DNA of 64,000 bases from Clostridiales bacterium UBA4698 (GTDB taxonomy: Bacteria > Bacillota > Clostridia > TANB77 > UBA1234), in the NCBI GenBank assembly GCA_002404755.1, contig DHKI01000014.1, positions 1 through 64,000 on the forward strand, in the 5' to 3' direction. The translations under genes were made by a program, and so were the position numbers. Of this stretch, positions 46,795-55,507 are shown in pieces. Within the stretch, counting starts at the first letter, position 1. Each line of letters starts with the position of its first letter. The notes under the pieces were generated by a model that worked only from the letters and a program-made list of their open reading frames with translations, did not search any database and was not told the DNA's origin.

Positions 46795-47352
46795 CTAAAC
46801 TCTTTCCATATATTCGCCTGTACGTGTGTCTATACGAACTTTGTCTCCGATGTTTACAAATAATGGAACATTTACAACATAACCTGTTTGTAATGTAGCT
46901 GGTTTTGTTGCACCTGTTGAAGTATCGCCTTTGAAACCTGGCTCTGTATATGTAACTTCAAGTTCTACAAATATTGGAGGTTCAACTCCAAATACTTTTC
47001 CTTTATATGAAACAACTTTAACCATCATATTATCTGTTAAATAATTTAATGTATCACCTAAATCATCTTTTCCAAGTGGTAATTGCTCGTATGTCTCATT
47101 ATCCATGAAATAATACATCTCACCATCTGAATATAGGTATTGCATATCCTTTCTCTCAATTTGTGCTTCTTGAACTTTCTCAGTTGGATTAAATGTTCTC
47201 TCTAAAACAGCACCTGTCATAACATTCTTTAATTTTGTTCTAACAAAAGCAGCTCCTTTACCTGGTTTAACGTGTTGGAACTCAACTATTTTAAAAACTT
47301 GGCTATCCATCTCGAAAGTTGTGCCATTTCTAAATTCTCCTGCACTTATCAT
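46795..47352 (-). CDS. efp: Elongation factor P
   Basis: Rescues ribosomes stalled on polyproline. The 185 residues form three beta barrels; [12 protein letters not shown] holds the conserved Lys at the tip of domain I and the C-terminal [11 protein letters not shown] is the family signature. No EF-P modification genes are seen nearby. AGGGG lies ten bases before the ATG. Confidence 0.97.
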   Translation of the reverse strand: MISAGEFRNGTTFEMDSQVFKIVEFQHVKPGKGAAFVRTKLKNVMTGAVLERTFNPTEKVQEAQIERKDMQYLYSDGEMYYFMDNETYEQLPLGKDDLGDTLNYLTDNMMVKVVSYKGKVFGVEPPIFVELEVTYTEPGFKGDTSTGATKPATLQTGYVVNVPLFVNIGDKVRIDTRTGEYMERV

Positions 47353-47460
47353 TAACTAAAACCCCTTCCATATTTCTTTTCGTAGTTACTTTGATATTCT
47401 ATACTATTTTTGCCATTTTTTCAATACTTTTTTTGAAAATGGTGACATAAAGAGGATAGT

Positions 47461-47541
47461 ATACTGTAGCTTAGCCTTAATATATGATAAACGCTAAGCT
47501 GCAATATCTTTTTATGGAGCGCACATAAGGCTCCACTATAT
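47461..47541 (+). repeat. Repeat copy A flanking cysS
   Basis: Contains the hairpins TAGCTTAGC/GCTAAGCT and TGGAGC/GCTCCA. The string TTTTTATGGAGC and the hairpin after it recur on the opposite strand at 49222-49300 with clear similarity further upstream (TTAGCCTTAATATATGA against CAGGCTTAATTTATGA). Diverged members of one small repeat family. Confidence 0.5.
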
Positions 47542-47619
47542 TCTTTAATATAATTTCATTAAATAATATGCTTTTCATTTTTGAGGTCCAAGCAGTGTTA
47601 ATACATATTTTGCCAAATT

Positions 47620-49020
47620 TTATTTATCTACTGTATATGTAGTCGTTCCATCTTTTGCATCAAGTAGTTTAATGCCATATTTTAATAGTTCCTCGCGTAT
47701 TTTATCTGCCTTTGCATAATCTTTGTTCTTTTTTGCAATAGAACGCTCTTCTATCATAGCCAAGATTTCTTCTTCACTTTCATGTGGTGTGTTTGGTTCA
47801 TCAACTGTTAAATCAAGAGAAAGTACTTTGTCAAAGTCTTCTATAAGTTTACGCTTAGTATAATCGTTAGTATCAGATTTAATAACATCATAAACCGTTG
47901 TTATTGCAAGAGATGTATTAAAATCATCTCCCATAGCATCTACAAATTGTTGTTTATATTTTTCAAATGAAACAATATCCAATTTTTCATTTTCATTATT
48001 TAATTTTGAAATCTTTGCTTTTAATTTTAAATATGCGTTTTGCGCTCCTTGAAGATTTTCGAAACTAAATTCTAAAATTTTTCTATAATGACTAGACAAA
48101 ACTAAATAACGATAAGCCAACGGCTTAAATCCCTTATCTATAAGTGTTTGAACCGTTACAGTTTCTCCTTTACTCTTACTCATCTTCATTTTTCCAAGAT
48201 TTAAATGCTCAACATGAAACCAATAATTGCACCATTTATGTTGTAAATATGCCTCACTTTGTGCAATCTCATTGGTATGGTGTGGAAAAATATTATCTAC
48301 ACCACCACAATGAATATCCAAATATTCTCCTAAGTATTTTATAGAGATAGCCGAGCATTCAATATGCCATCCCGGGTATCCATATCCCCAAGGAGAATCC
48401 CACTTTAATTCTTGGTCTTCAAATTTTGATTTTGTAAACCAAAGGACAAAGTCAGCTTTGTTTTTCTTATTAGTATCTTCTGTAACATTTTCACGAGCCC
48501 CTATAATCAAATCTTTTTCATTATTATTTGTTAAAGTATAATAATTCTCTAATTTGCTAGTATCAAAATAAACATTGCCCCCACCTTGGTACGCATAGCC
48601 ATCTTCAAGTAGTTTTGTAATTATTTTTATATATTCATCAATCTGAGAAGTAGCAGGAATTACTTTAGCAGGCTTTTTAATATTAAGCTTTTCAAAATCT
48701 TTGAAAAATGCATCTGTATAAAAAGCTGCAATATCCATAACCGTTTTATTTTCACTTTTGGCGCTATTCACCATCTTGTCCGTGCCAGAATCTGCATCAC
48801 TAGTTAGATGTCCAACATCTGTGATATTCATTGCCCTATCTACATCATATCCGATATATTCCAAAAACTTTTCAAGAATATCCTCATGTATATAGCTACG
48901 CAAATTTCCAATATGAGCAAAGTGATAAACAGTTGGACCACAAGTATATAACTTAACTTTTCCCTCAACATTAGGTACAAATTCTTCAATTTTTCTAGTT
49001 AATGTATTATATAATCTCAT
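47620..49020 (-). CDS. cysS: Cysteinyl-tRNA synthetase
   Basis: Class I synthetase, 466 residues. YTCGPTVYHFAHIGNLR carries the zinc Cys and HIGH-type motif, KMKMSKSKGET the KMSKS loop, and CSAISIKYLGEYLDIHCGG-like sequence (IECSAIS, IHCGGVDNIFPHHTNE) the zinc-binding region. The C-terminal helical domain ends DAKDGTTTYTVDK. No T-box leader was found upstream. It is bracketed by two inverted copies of a short repeat. Confidence 0.97.
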   Translation of the reverse strand: MRLYNTLTRKIEEFVPNVEGKVKLYTCGPTVYHFAHIGNLRSYIHEDILEKFLEYIGYDVDRAMNITDVGHLTSDADSGTDKMVNSAKSENKTVMDIAAFYTDAFFKDFEKLNIKKPAKVIPATSQIDEYIKIITKLLEDGYAYQGGGNVYFDTSKLENYYTLTNNNEKDLIIGARENVTEDTNKKNKADFVLWFTKSKFEDQELKWDSPWGYGYPGWHIECSAISIKYLGEYLDIHCGGVDNIFPHHTNEIAQSEAYLQHKWCNYWFHVEHLNLGKMKMSKSKGETVTVQTLIDKGFKPLAYRYLVLSSHYRKILEFSFENLQGAQNAYLKLKAKISKLNNENEKLDIVSFEKYKQQFVDAMGDDFNTSLAITTVYDVIKSDTNDYTKRKLIEDFDKVLSLDLTVDEPNTPHESEEEILAMIEERSIAKKNKDYAKADKIREELLKYGIKLLDAKDGTTTYTVDK

Positions 49021-49504
49021 AAAATCTCTCCATTCTATAAATATATTTATTCCGAAACAAAAATACTTATGAATACATCAATAAATTATTTTTCATGATA
49101 GCATCTAGCATTTTAAAAGTCAATCTACTTGTAATACTTTTTTATAGTGAAATAAAGAATATGGTTACTATTTAGTCTTCAAAATAAAAGTATATATCAA
49201 ATGTAAATGCATGCTATAAAAATGTAGCGGAGCACAGTGTGCTCCATAAAAATACTATTGGCTAGCACTTGTCATAAATTAAGCCTGAACAGTAACAGAA
49301 TATGTTTTTTGTTTTTGAGAACTGAATGTTAATAAAAATAGTGGTATATATCTTATCTTTTTCGCCTATCTAAAGTATTAGCCTATCTTGTGCTTTCTGG
49401 CAAAATGTGGTATACTATAATAAGTATACAAAATGTAAAAACATAACATATTCGTAATATTGCTTTTGACTCATAATTGAACAATAATATTAGGGGTGAT
49501 TTTT
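49021..49504. other. Gene-free region upstream of cysS
   Basis: About 480 AT-rich bases between divergent genes. It holds repeat copy B (49222-49300) and a perfect GGAGCAC-AGT-GTGCTCC hairpin at 49229-49245. No T-box stem or AGGGTGG-type anti-terminator motif is seen on the minus strand. A TATACTATAA string near 49410 could be a -10 for the rightward gene, without a clear -35. Confidence 0.45.
49222..49300 (-). repeat. Repeat copy B flanking cysS
   Basis: Minus-strand counterpart of 47461-47541: TTTTTATGGAGC, a GCTCC hairpin arm, and upstream GGCTTAATTTATGA. It may act as a cysS-side terminator or be a short interspersed repeat. Confidence 0.45.
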
Positions 49505-50242
49505 ATGAAAAGTGAAAAAAGAAGATTTTTAGTAGTAATTTTGATAATATTTTTGATAATTTTACTGTTATTTATGATTTACGCTCTACGAAATGCTTTA
49601 ATTTTATCTAATATTGATAAGATGGTTACCAATTTAGAAAATAACAATCAAAATATTTATGCAAAAATTGTAACAAACGATATTTCTGGCAATATTACTT
49701 CTTCGGAACATTTTTTGAAAGATAATGTTTATAAAAGGGTGACAAAACTAGACAATCCGGCAACCGATAACATTGATTTAATTGTTACTACTTTCACATA
49801 TCCGTCATCACAAAAAGTATTTACAGAAATAGGAGATAATCGAACTTTAAGCATAAATGATAGCATAAAAACTCCAGTTAGAGGCTACCATGTTGATAAT
49901 GCTACATATGCTATTATAATGAATTTTGGACATAATGAAAATTTCTTTATACAAGCATTAGCTAGCATTTCATCTAATATAAAAACAGTAGAAATCGATG
50001 GCAAAAAGTATTATTTGATAGAAAACTTTATTTCTTCGGATTATATGTATGATACTGATGCAAAAGAAATAGTTGCGTATGTTGAAAAAGATACTGGTCT
50101 ACCATTAAAAATTGTTGAAACTTTAGAAAAAGATGGAGCAACTTTTGAAAAAATCTCTTCATTCGAATATAAATTTGATTATGTTACTGATAGCGATATG
50201 ATAGAACCAGATGAAGCAATGTTTTCTATTCAAGAGGATTGA
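49505..50242 (+). CDS. Membrane-anchored protein of unknown function
   Basis: 245 residues with a signal anchor at about 7-30 (FLVVILIIFLIILLLF) and a long extracellular beta-rich part with several Asn-x-Ser/Thr patches and a YYLIENFISSDYMYD stretch. Overall shape recalls LolA/sigma-regulator-like extracellular domains but no motif proves it. ATG 49505 follows AGGGGTGA. Own terminator; convergent with spoIIIAH. Confidence 0.55.
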   Translation: MKSEKRRFLVVILIIFLIILLLFMIYALRNALILSNIDKMVTNLENNNQNIYAKIVTNDISGNITSSEHFLKDNVYKRVTKLDNPATDNIDLIVTTFTYPSSQKVFTEIGDNRTLSINDSIKTPVRGYHVDNATYAIIMNFGHNENFFIQALASISSNIKTVEIDGKKYYLIENFISSDYMYDTDAKEIVAYVEKDTGLPLKIVETLEKDGATFEKISSFEYKFDYVTDSDMIEPDEAMFSIQED

Positions 50243-50256
50243 TATTAAAATTGATT

Positions 50257-50287
50257 ATCCCAGTTAGATTTAACTTCTAACTGGGAT
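50257..50287. terminator. Terminator between the membrane protein gene and spoIIIAH
   Basis: ATCCCAGTTAGA and TCTAACTGGGAT form a perfect 12-bp stem with a short loop and T-run on the plus strand. Confidence 0.88.
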
Positions 50288-50298
50288 TTTTATGTATG

Positions 50299-50886
50299 CT
50301 ATAAATTATTTACATGTATGTTTTCTGCTTTGCTTTTTAATTCATTTTGTATTATGTTTTGTATTTGTGCGACTTTGTCCTCAGTTAGTTTTTCTTCTGC
50401 CACTATTACATTCACACTTTCTCCATTTTGCATTATTACTACATCTCCAAAGCCTTTTAGTTTTATTAAGTTTTCTGCTATTGAAATTGCATTTTTTTCA
50501 TTATTTATGCTTTTTATTTCTTCTTGTGCTATGCTTTTTTGCTTTTCTTCTAAGTTTTGGTTTTCAAGCATTTTTTCATATACTTCTATTCTTTGTGCAT
50601 AATTATTATTTCTTTCTATTCTGCTTGCTGCAAAATATTCATTTGCCGTTATTAGTTTTGTTGATGTTTCTATGCTATTCATGTAATCATCAACATTACT
50701 AACTAAGCTCTCGCCATTTACAAGCACTGCGTTTCCTAAATCATCTGTTATTGTGCCTGTAACTTCTACCTCATAATTTCTTTTTGGATTATTTGCATAA
50801 TTTAAATACCCTGCTACACAAAGCATTATTGTTAGCATCCATGCTAGTATTTGATTTTTCTTTATTACGCTTACTCTAAAACTCAT
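50299..50886 (-). CDS. spoIIIAH: Stage III sporulation protein AH
   Basis: Mother-cell membrane protein that meets SpoIIQ across the inter-membrane space in the feeding-tube complex. One N-terminal membrane segment (about 13-31, ILAWMLTIMLCVAGYLNY), a linker, a coiled helix, then the YscJ/FliF-like ring-building domain with VVIMQNGESVNVIVAEEKL. 195 residues. Last gene of the spoIIIA operon, 105 bases after spoIIIAG. Confidence 0.9.
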   Translation of the reverse strand: MSFRVSVIKKNQILAWMLTIMLCVAGYLNYANNPKRNYEVEVTGTITDDLGNAVLVNGESLVSNVDDYMNSIETSTKLITANEYFAASRIERNNNYAQRIEVYEKMLENQNLEEKQKSIAQEEIKSINNEKNAISIAENLIKLKGFGDVVIMQNGESVNVIVAEEKLTEDKVAQIQNIIQNELKSKAENIHVNNL

Positions 50887-50991
50887 TTAATCTACCTCCT
50901 ATTTGCCATGGTTGTGTTTTTTATGGAGTTTAAGCTACTTCTACAATGTTTTTTCCATAAGTTATTTTACACTCCCCTTGCTATTACCTTT

Positions 50992-51543
50992 TTATTGTGC
51001 AAACACTTGAATTTTATGACTTGGTATACTTGTTACGGCTGATACCGCGTTTATTATATTTTCTTTTACCTGATTTACTTCTGCCCCCTCGGCTGTTACA
51101 ATTACTCCTATTATTTCTGGCATTATATTTTGCTTTGTTACAATATTTTTATTACTACCGCTTTCTTCGTATACCACTTTTCTTTCGTTACTTGTTTCTT
51201 TTGTTTCTCTTTTGCCTCCACTGCTATCTAGCTCATTTGTAATTGTTGTGACCTCTTTTGTATCATATATTGGCACTTTTTCTATGCTATTTGTGTACGA
51301 AATCATTACCTTTACTTTTCCTACTCCTTTTATTGAGGTTAATATGTTTTCTAGTTTCTTTTCTAGACTATCTGAATTGGCTTCTTGCTTTACTACCTGT
51401 TCTATTTTGGTAACTTCTTCTTTTTCTGTGAATAATGAATTTATCACTACCATTACTATGACAACTAGTACTAATAATATAACTAAATTTTCTATTCCTT
51501 TTTTGGAAGTTAAATTGAACTTTTCTAAAATTTTTTCCATCAT
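50992..51543 (-). CDS. spoIIIAG: Stage III sporulation protein AG
   Basis: 183-residue ring-forming protein of the SpoIIIA channel. One membrane segment at about 18-37 (LVILLVLVVIVMVVINSLF) and a ring-building domain with KGVGKVKVMISYTNS and IIGVIVTAEGAEVNQVKENI. Eight bases after spoIIIAF. Typical length is slightly greater in Bacillus. Confidence 0.92.
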   Translation of the reverse strand: MMEKILEKFNLTSKKGIENLVILLVLVVIVMVVINSLFTEKEEVTKIEQVVKQEANSDSLEKKLENILTSIKGVGKVKVMISYTNSIEKVPIYDTKEVTTITNELDSSGGKRETKETSNERKVVYEESGSNKNIVTKQNIMPEIIGVIVTAEGAEVNQVKENIINAVSAVTSIPSHKIQVFAQ

Positions 51544-51550
51544 ATGCCCC

Positions 51551-52108
51551 CTATCTAGCCGTAATGGTTACATTTTCGCTTTTTATTCCATAAGTTTCAT
51601 ATGCTATTTTTTCTATTTTCTTTTTGTCTGTGAAACTTGGTTCATTTGGGGCTTGATAATTACTTGATACTTCTATGCGAACTGGTTGAACATACCCATC
51701 TTCTGTTTCGATTTCTAATTTTAGTGTTTTTGGTTCTAATGTATCGCTGTCGCATTCACATTCTATTTTATTTACCGTATAGCCAGATTCTTTTAATCTT
51801 TTTACTATGTCATTTCTTAAATTTTCCTCGTATGTATCTTTTAATTTTGAGCTGTAGTATGTCTCATAATCAAAGTCTTTTGATGATATTTTATATTCTT
51901 CTTCATTTTCTTTATATAAGCTTGATACATCTATATCTTTATTAAAAATTGAGACAAATGGCTCTACTATAACTATTGTTATTACTATAAGACAAGTGAA
52001 TATTACGTTTTGTTTTAGCTTTCCTTTTGGCAAAATCATTTGAATGATTCCTATAAATATCGCAAGACACAGTATTTTGCTTGTATAGCTCTCTAGAAAT
52101 TCAATCAT
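51551..52108 (-). CDS. spoIIIAF: Stage III sporulation protein AF
   Basis: 185 residues: two membrane segments at the N-terminus (about 8-25 and 33-52, LAIFIGIIQMILPKGK) and an extracellular domain ending GIKSENVTITAR. It starts 15 bases after the corrected spoIIIAE stop, with AAGGAGG between, as in other spoIIIA operons. Confidence 0.9.
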   Translation of the reverse strand: MIEFLESYTSKILCLAIFIGIIQMILPKGKLKQNVIFTCLIVITIVIVEPFVSIFNKDIDVSSLYKENEEEYKISSKDFDYETYYSSKLKDTYEENLRNDIVKRLKESGYTVNKIECECDSDTLEPKTLKLEIETEDGYVQPVRIEVSSNYQAPNEPSFTDKKKIEKIAYETYGIKSENVTITAR

Positions 52109-52123
52109 TTTAAAACCTCCTTA

Positions 52124-53238
52124 TCATCTGTACATTAGTGAGAAGTTGCTCACTTTTAATAAAAATGTTACTGAAATTATAAATAGCATTGACATTGCCG
52201 CTAAAATTCCGAACCATTACTTTGGTTGAGTCACATATTCCGCTCAAACACTTTGATATTCGCTTGTCCACTAAAGGTTCTGCAATGCAATTAGTTATAT
52301 TAAATATAACCATTATCATAAGCAATTTTATAAGTGGTCCAAGTGATATTGAAATTATTACTAAAACTCCTACAATTCCTAGTGCGTTTTTTGTAATCGA
52401 TGTTGCTCCTATAACACTATCTGCCGCATCGCCTATTAGCTTTCCAACTACTGGTATGCTCACATTTACAACCGATTTTGTGGTTTTTGCAACAATTCCA
52501 TCAACATTTGCTGCAAGTGTGCCTTCTAATGATAGAATTCCAACGAATATTATTAGCGATATTTCTAAGACAAACAGTGCATTCTTTTTTAAAAATGCTC
52601 CGAACTTTGATACATCAACTTCATTTGAAATATTGCTAACTAGTGTTAAAACGGTGGATATTAAAACAAGTGGTATTAAGAGCGCAGAAACTAAGTTGCT
52701 TATAATTGCTGTCATTCCAAGCAGTACCGGTTGAAGCGAGCTTACTATTACTATATTGCCGTGATATTGTTAAATAGATTATTATTATAGGAATTATTAT
52801 ACCCATAAAAGCATTTAGACTCTTTATTGTATCCTTTGTAAGACTTACCACTTGCATAAACGATGTTATTATTAAAATTGCTATCATAAGATAACAAACA
52901 TAAAAAGCTACTTCTGAAACTCCGTTTTCACTCGAGGCTTGTATACTTTTTATAATGCCACAGAATATGCAAATAGCTAGTATTTTAAACATGAGCTTTA
53001 ATGAACTTTTTATCTCCTTTATAAACAAATTAAGTATCCTATCAATAAGCGTTTTGCTATCTATTTTTACATTTCCAGTTGTGAGTGACTCGATAAAATC
53101 TTCCTCTTCAATTTCTGGAAAAAGCTCTGTTCCATATTCTTTCATTTGATCAATATAACTTTTTAAATCACTTTCTGCTTGTACACTACTAAAGATACAG
53201 ATTAAAAATATTAGTATACTAACAATAAATTTTTTCAT
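52124..53238 (-). CDS. spoIIIAE: Stage III sporulation protein AE, frame broken twice by extra C at CGG codons
   Basis: Polytopic membrane protein of the SpoIIIA channel. From ATG 53238 (signal peptide, then helices) the frame is normal to LTIS, where TCA CGG CAA replaces Ser-Gly-Asn; one skipped base gives GNIVIVSSLQPVLLG and continues in the second frame. Near the end GTT CGG AAT appears; skipping one base again gives VGILAAMSMLFIIS, a last membrane helix and the expected ending SLMYR, stop at 52124. The span of 1115 nt equals 371 codons plus two extra bases, 370 residues, near the family length. Without the second shift the tail is hydrophilic and unlike the family. Confidence 0.9.
52209..52211 (-). 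other. Candidate +1 recoding site 3 (GTT CGG AAT in spoIIIAE)
   Basis: The zero frame reads Val-Arg-Asn and loses the final helix; skipping C gives GTT GGA ATT TTA, hydrophobic and matching the family end. Here the preceding codon is GTT, so the shared feature of the four sites is CGG itself, not the CA before it. Confidence 0.75.
52759..52761 (-). other. Candidate +1 recoding site 2 (TCA CGG CAA in spoIIIAE)
   Basis: Expected Ser-Gly (TCA GGC) is replaced by TCA CGG CAA. Zero-frame reading would run about 40 unrelated codons to a stop at 52636. Confidence 0.75.
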
Positions 53239-53247
53239 ATGTACACC

Positions 53248-53631
53248 TCATAGTATTTTTATAATTGTCTCTAATAACGTTGATATTATTGGAATTGACA
53301 TTGCTATTATAAGTATTCTTCCAGCGAGTTCTATTTTGGAAGCTATCGCCGTTTCGCCAGCATCCTTGCATACATTTGTTGCAAACTCTGAAAGATATGC
53401 TATTCCCGTTATTTTTAAAAGTATTGTAAGAAATCCTGTGTTTATATCTATTTTGTTCGAAAGGCTTTTTAGCAAATCTATTATTAGAGATAATTTACTT
53501 ACTGAAAAAAGCAAAATCATTATGCCTGCAATTATTGATACATAAATTGCGTATTCGCCTTTATATTGCTTTAATATCATGATTATGAAAACACTTATAA
53601 ATGCAATTCCTATTATTTTTATAATCTCCAT
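53248..53631 (-). CDS. spoIIIAD: Stage III sporulation protein AD
   Basis: 127-residue membrane protein with three to four hydrophobic helices, including IGIAFISVFIIMILKQY at the start and AGRILIIAMSIPIISTLLETIIKIL at the end, a characteristic SpoIIIAD finish. Nine bases before spoIIIAE. GGAGAGG precedes the ATG. Confidence 0.9.
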   Translation of the reverse strand: MEIIKIIGIAFISVFIIMILKQYKGEYAIYVSIIAGIMILLFSVSKLSLIIDLLKSLSNKIDINTGFLTILLKITGIAYLSEFATNVCKDAGETAIASKIELAGRILIIAMSIPIISTLLETIIKIL

Positions 53632-53660
53632 TTTCCTCTCCTTACAAGCATGTTAAGTAA

Positions 53661-53855
53661 TTATAAATTAAATAATGTTTTTACCGTGTCAAATAAATTG
53701 CTGATTTCTTTTACTACCATTGCAAGCACTATTACTATTCCAGCAAGTGCAGTCATCATTGCTTGGTCTTCTCTACCGGCTCTAACTAGCACTTGATGCA
53801 ATACTGCAACTAATATTCCTATGGCAGCTATTTTAAATAAAAGTTGTATCTCCAT
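53661..53855 (-). CDS. spoIIIAC: Stage III sporulation protein AC
   Basis: 64 residues, two membrane helices (LLFKIAAIGILVAVLHQVL and MTALAGIVIVLAMVV) joined by the conserved RAGREDQA turn, the hallmark of SpoIIIAC. Usual length is 66-68. Between spoIIIAB and spoIIIAD, GGAGG upstream. Confidence 0.93.
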   Translation of the reverse strand: MEIQLLFKIAAIGILVAVLHQVLVRAGREDQAMMTALAGIVIVLAMVVKEISNLFDTVKTLFNL

Positions 53856-53864
53856 AAAAACCTC

Positions 53865-54392
53865 CTATATTAACAAAATAATAAGAATAAGTCCTGTTAA
53901 AACACCCATATTTCTATACATTTTATAGCTTCTGCTCTTTTCTTCAGTTGCATCTTTTAATTGTGACATAAGCATTTGCTGAACAAGTCTTATATTTTTT
54001 ATTTGGTTTTCTAAGTCTGTTTGACCAAGTGATACAGAAAGCCCCTTTAATATTTCTATATCTTTATCTTTTAGCTCTAAAAAAATCTTTTCTTCATCTA
54101 CTACATTTCTAAAAACATCACCTGCAGACATGTTTTTGTTTTCTCTTAAATGCTCCGCCGATATAAAAAATATTCTATAAATCTTCGTTTTTAAATTTTC
54201 TGATATGTACATAAATGTGTCAATCAAACTATCATATGTATATGAGATTTTTGCTTCAAATATTTCTAATGCGGATATAATATCTTCAAGTTCACTAACT
54301 CTAGTGCTAAACCTGTTAGATATAAAAAAGCCTATTGCCATCGAAGCTAGAAAAACAATAGTAAGCAAAATAATTTTAACTACTAATAACAT
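53865..54392 (-). CDS. spoIIIAB: Stage III sporulation protein AB
   Basis: 175 residues related to GspF/type II secretion membrane platform halves: an N-terminal membrane segment (LLVVKIILLTIVFLASM), a central helical part with the SLGQTDLENQ motif, and a C-terminal membrane segment VLTGLILIILLI. ATG 54392 follows GGAGG at nine bases and overlaps the spoIIIAA stop by 17 bases. Confidence 0.92.
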   Translation of the reverse strand: MLLVVKIILLTIVFLASMAIGFFISNRFSTRVSELEDIISALEIFEAKISYTYDSLIDTFMYISENLKTKIYRIFFISAEHLRENKNMSAGDVFRNVVDEEKIFLELKDKDIEILKGLSVSLGQTDLENQIKNIRLVQQMLMSQLKDATEEKSRSYKMYRNMGVLTGLILIILLI

Positions 54393-55297
54393 AGTTTTTA
54401 TCCTCCAGTTTATATATTTTTTTAATCTCACCCGGTTTTTGCTTTTTAGTGAGAATAATTATGTTTTTGAACATATTTCCTTCTAAGAAGTCTTTAGAAA
54501 TATCTTCTATATCCTTTCCATGCATTGTGAGAAGCAATTTTGTCCCCATAAAGCTGGCTTCTTTTATTGCTTCTAAATCATCTTTTCCGCCAATTTCATC
54601 TGTGGCTATTATTTTAGGAGCCATGCTTCTTATCATCATTTTTATTCCGATAGATTTTGGCAAATTACACATTACATCTGTTCGAACTCCAATCTCATTT
54701 TGAGGAGTTCCTTTGTACATTGCCGCAATTTCCATTCTTTCATCTACTAAAGATATATTTTCACCCCTTATATTTTCAAAGCCATTGCTTAAATTTTTTA
54801 TCATGTCTCTTAATATTGTTGTTTTACCTGCACCGTGGTGGAGATACTATAAGCGTATTTTCAAATGAGTTATTTTTCGTTATCTTTTCAAGTAGTGCTT
54901 TACTACAATTTTTAACTTCTCTTGCAACTCTTATATTTAAACTAGATATGTATTTTATGTTTTTTATTTTTCCATCTTCTATAATTCCCATTCCTGATAT
55001 GCCTATTCGATGACCACCTCTAAGTGTTATATAACCTGAGTTTATCTCGTTTTGCACGGCATATATAGAATTATTACAGAAACTTTCTAAAAGCCTTAGC
55101 ATGTCCTCTGTATTTACTTTATGATTTAAAAAAAGTTCATTGCCTAAATACCTGACTTCTATTGGTTGTCCATTTCTTATTCGTATTTCTTCTGCTGTAT
55201 CCCATATATTTTCACTTGTTATATTTTTGATTTCATTTAAACTATCTGGAAAAAAAGAAAGAATTTCATCATATACCTTTTGAAACATGCTTTTCAC
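54376..55297 (-). CDS. spoIIIAA: Stage III sporulation protein AA (ATPase), frame broken once at a CGG codon
   Basis: Secretion-type ATPase that drives or builds the SpoIIIA channel. The first 155 codons are normal, including RGGHRIGISGMGI. In the Walker A region the zero frame gives SPPRCR and stops; skipping one C at 54833-54835 gives SPPGAGKTTILRDM and continues with ISLVDERMEIAAMY and ATDEIGG to 54376. The span of 922 nt is 307 codons plus one base, 306 residues, matching the family. As written, the ATP-binding loop itself depends on the shift. First gene of the operon. Confidence 0.92.
54833..54835 (-). other. Candidate +1 recoding site 4 (CCA CGG TGC in spoIIIAA)
   Basis: The Walker A glycine codon GGT is preceded by an extra C, making CCA CGG TGC AGG TAA in the zero frame. 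Skipping it restores Pro-Gly-Ala-Gly-Lys. Confidence 0.75.
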
Positions 55298-55475
55298 CTC
55301 TAGTGTAATGTATATGCTGATTATTTGATTTTTAGAACTAAATATTATTTTTTATTAAAGAAATTTTTCATGATATAAACTTAATATGCTAATGAATGTT
55401 ATGGCAATTTTCAGTCTTTATGATACTTGACACACTTGAAAATTGGCTATACCTTTCATATCAAGTAACAAAAAA

Positions 55476-55499
55476 CATGGTAATCAAATGATTACCATG
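55476..55499. terminator. Terminator of the 55.5-57.7 kb cassette
   Basis: CATGGTAATC, loop AAAT, GATTACCATG; flanked by T-runs on both strands, just after the stop of the 55508 gene. Confidence 0.85.
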
Positions 55500-55507
55500 C
55501 TTTTTAT

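Noticed and set aside
49021..49504. T-box leader for cysS
   Set aside because: No specifier stem or conserved T-box sequence was found on the minus strand.
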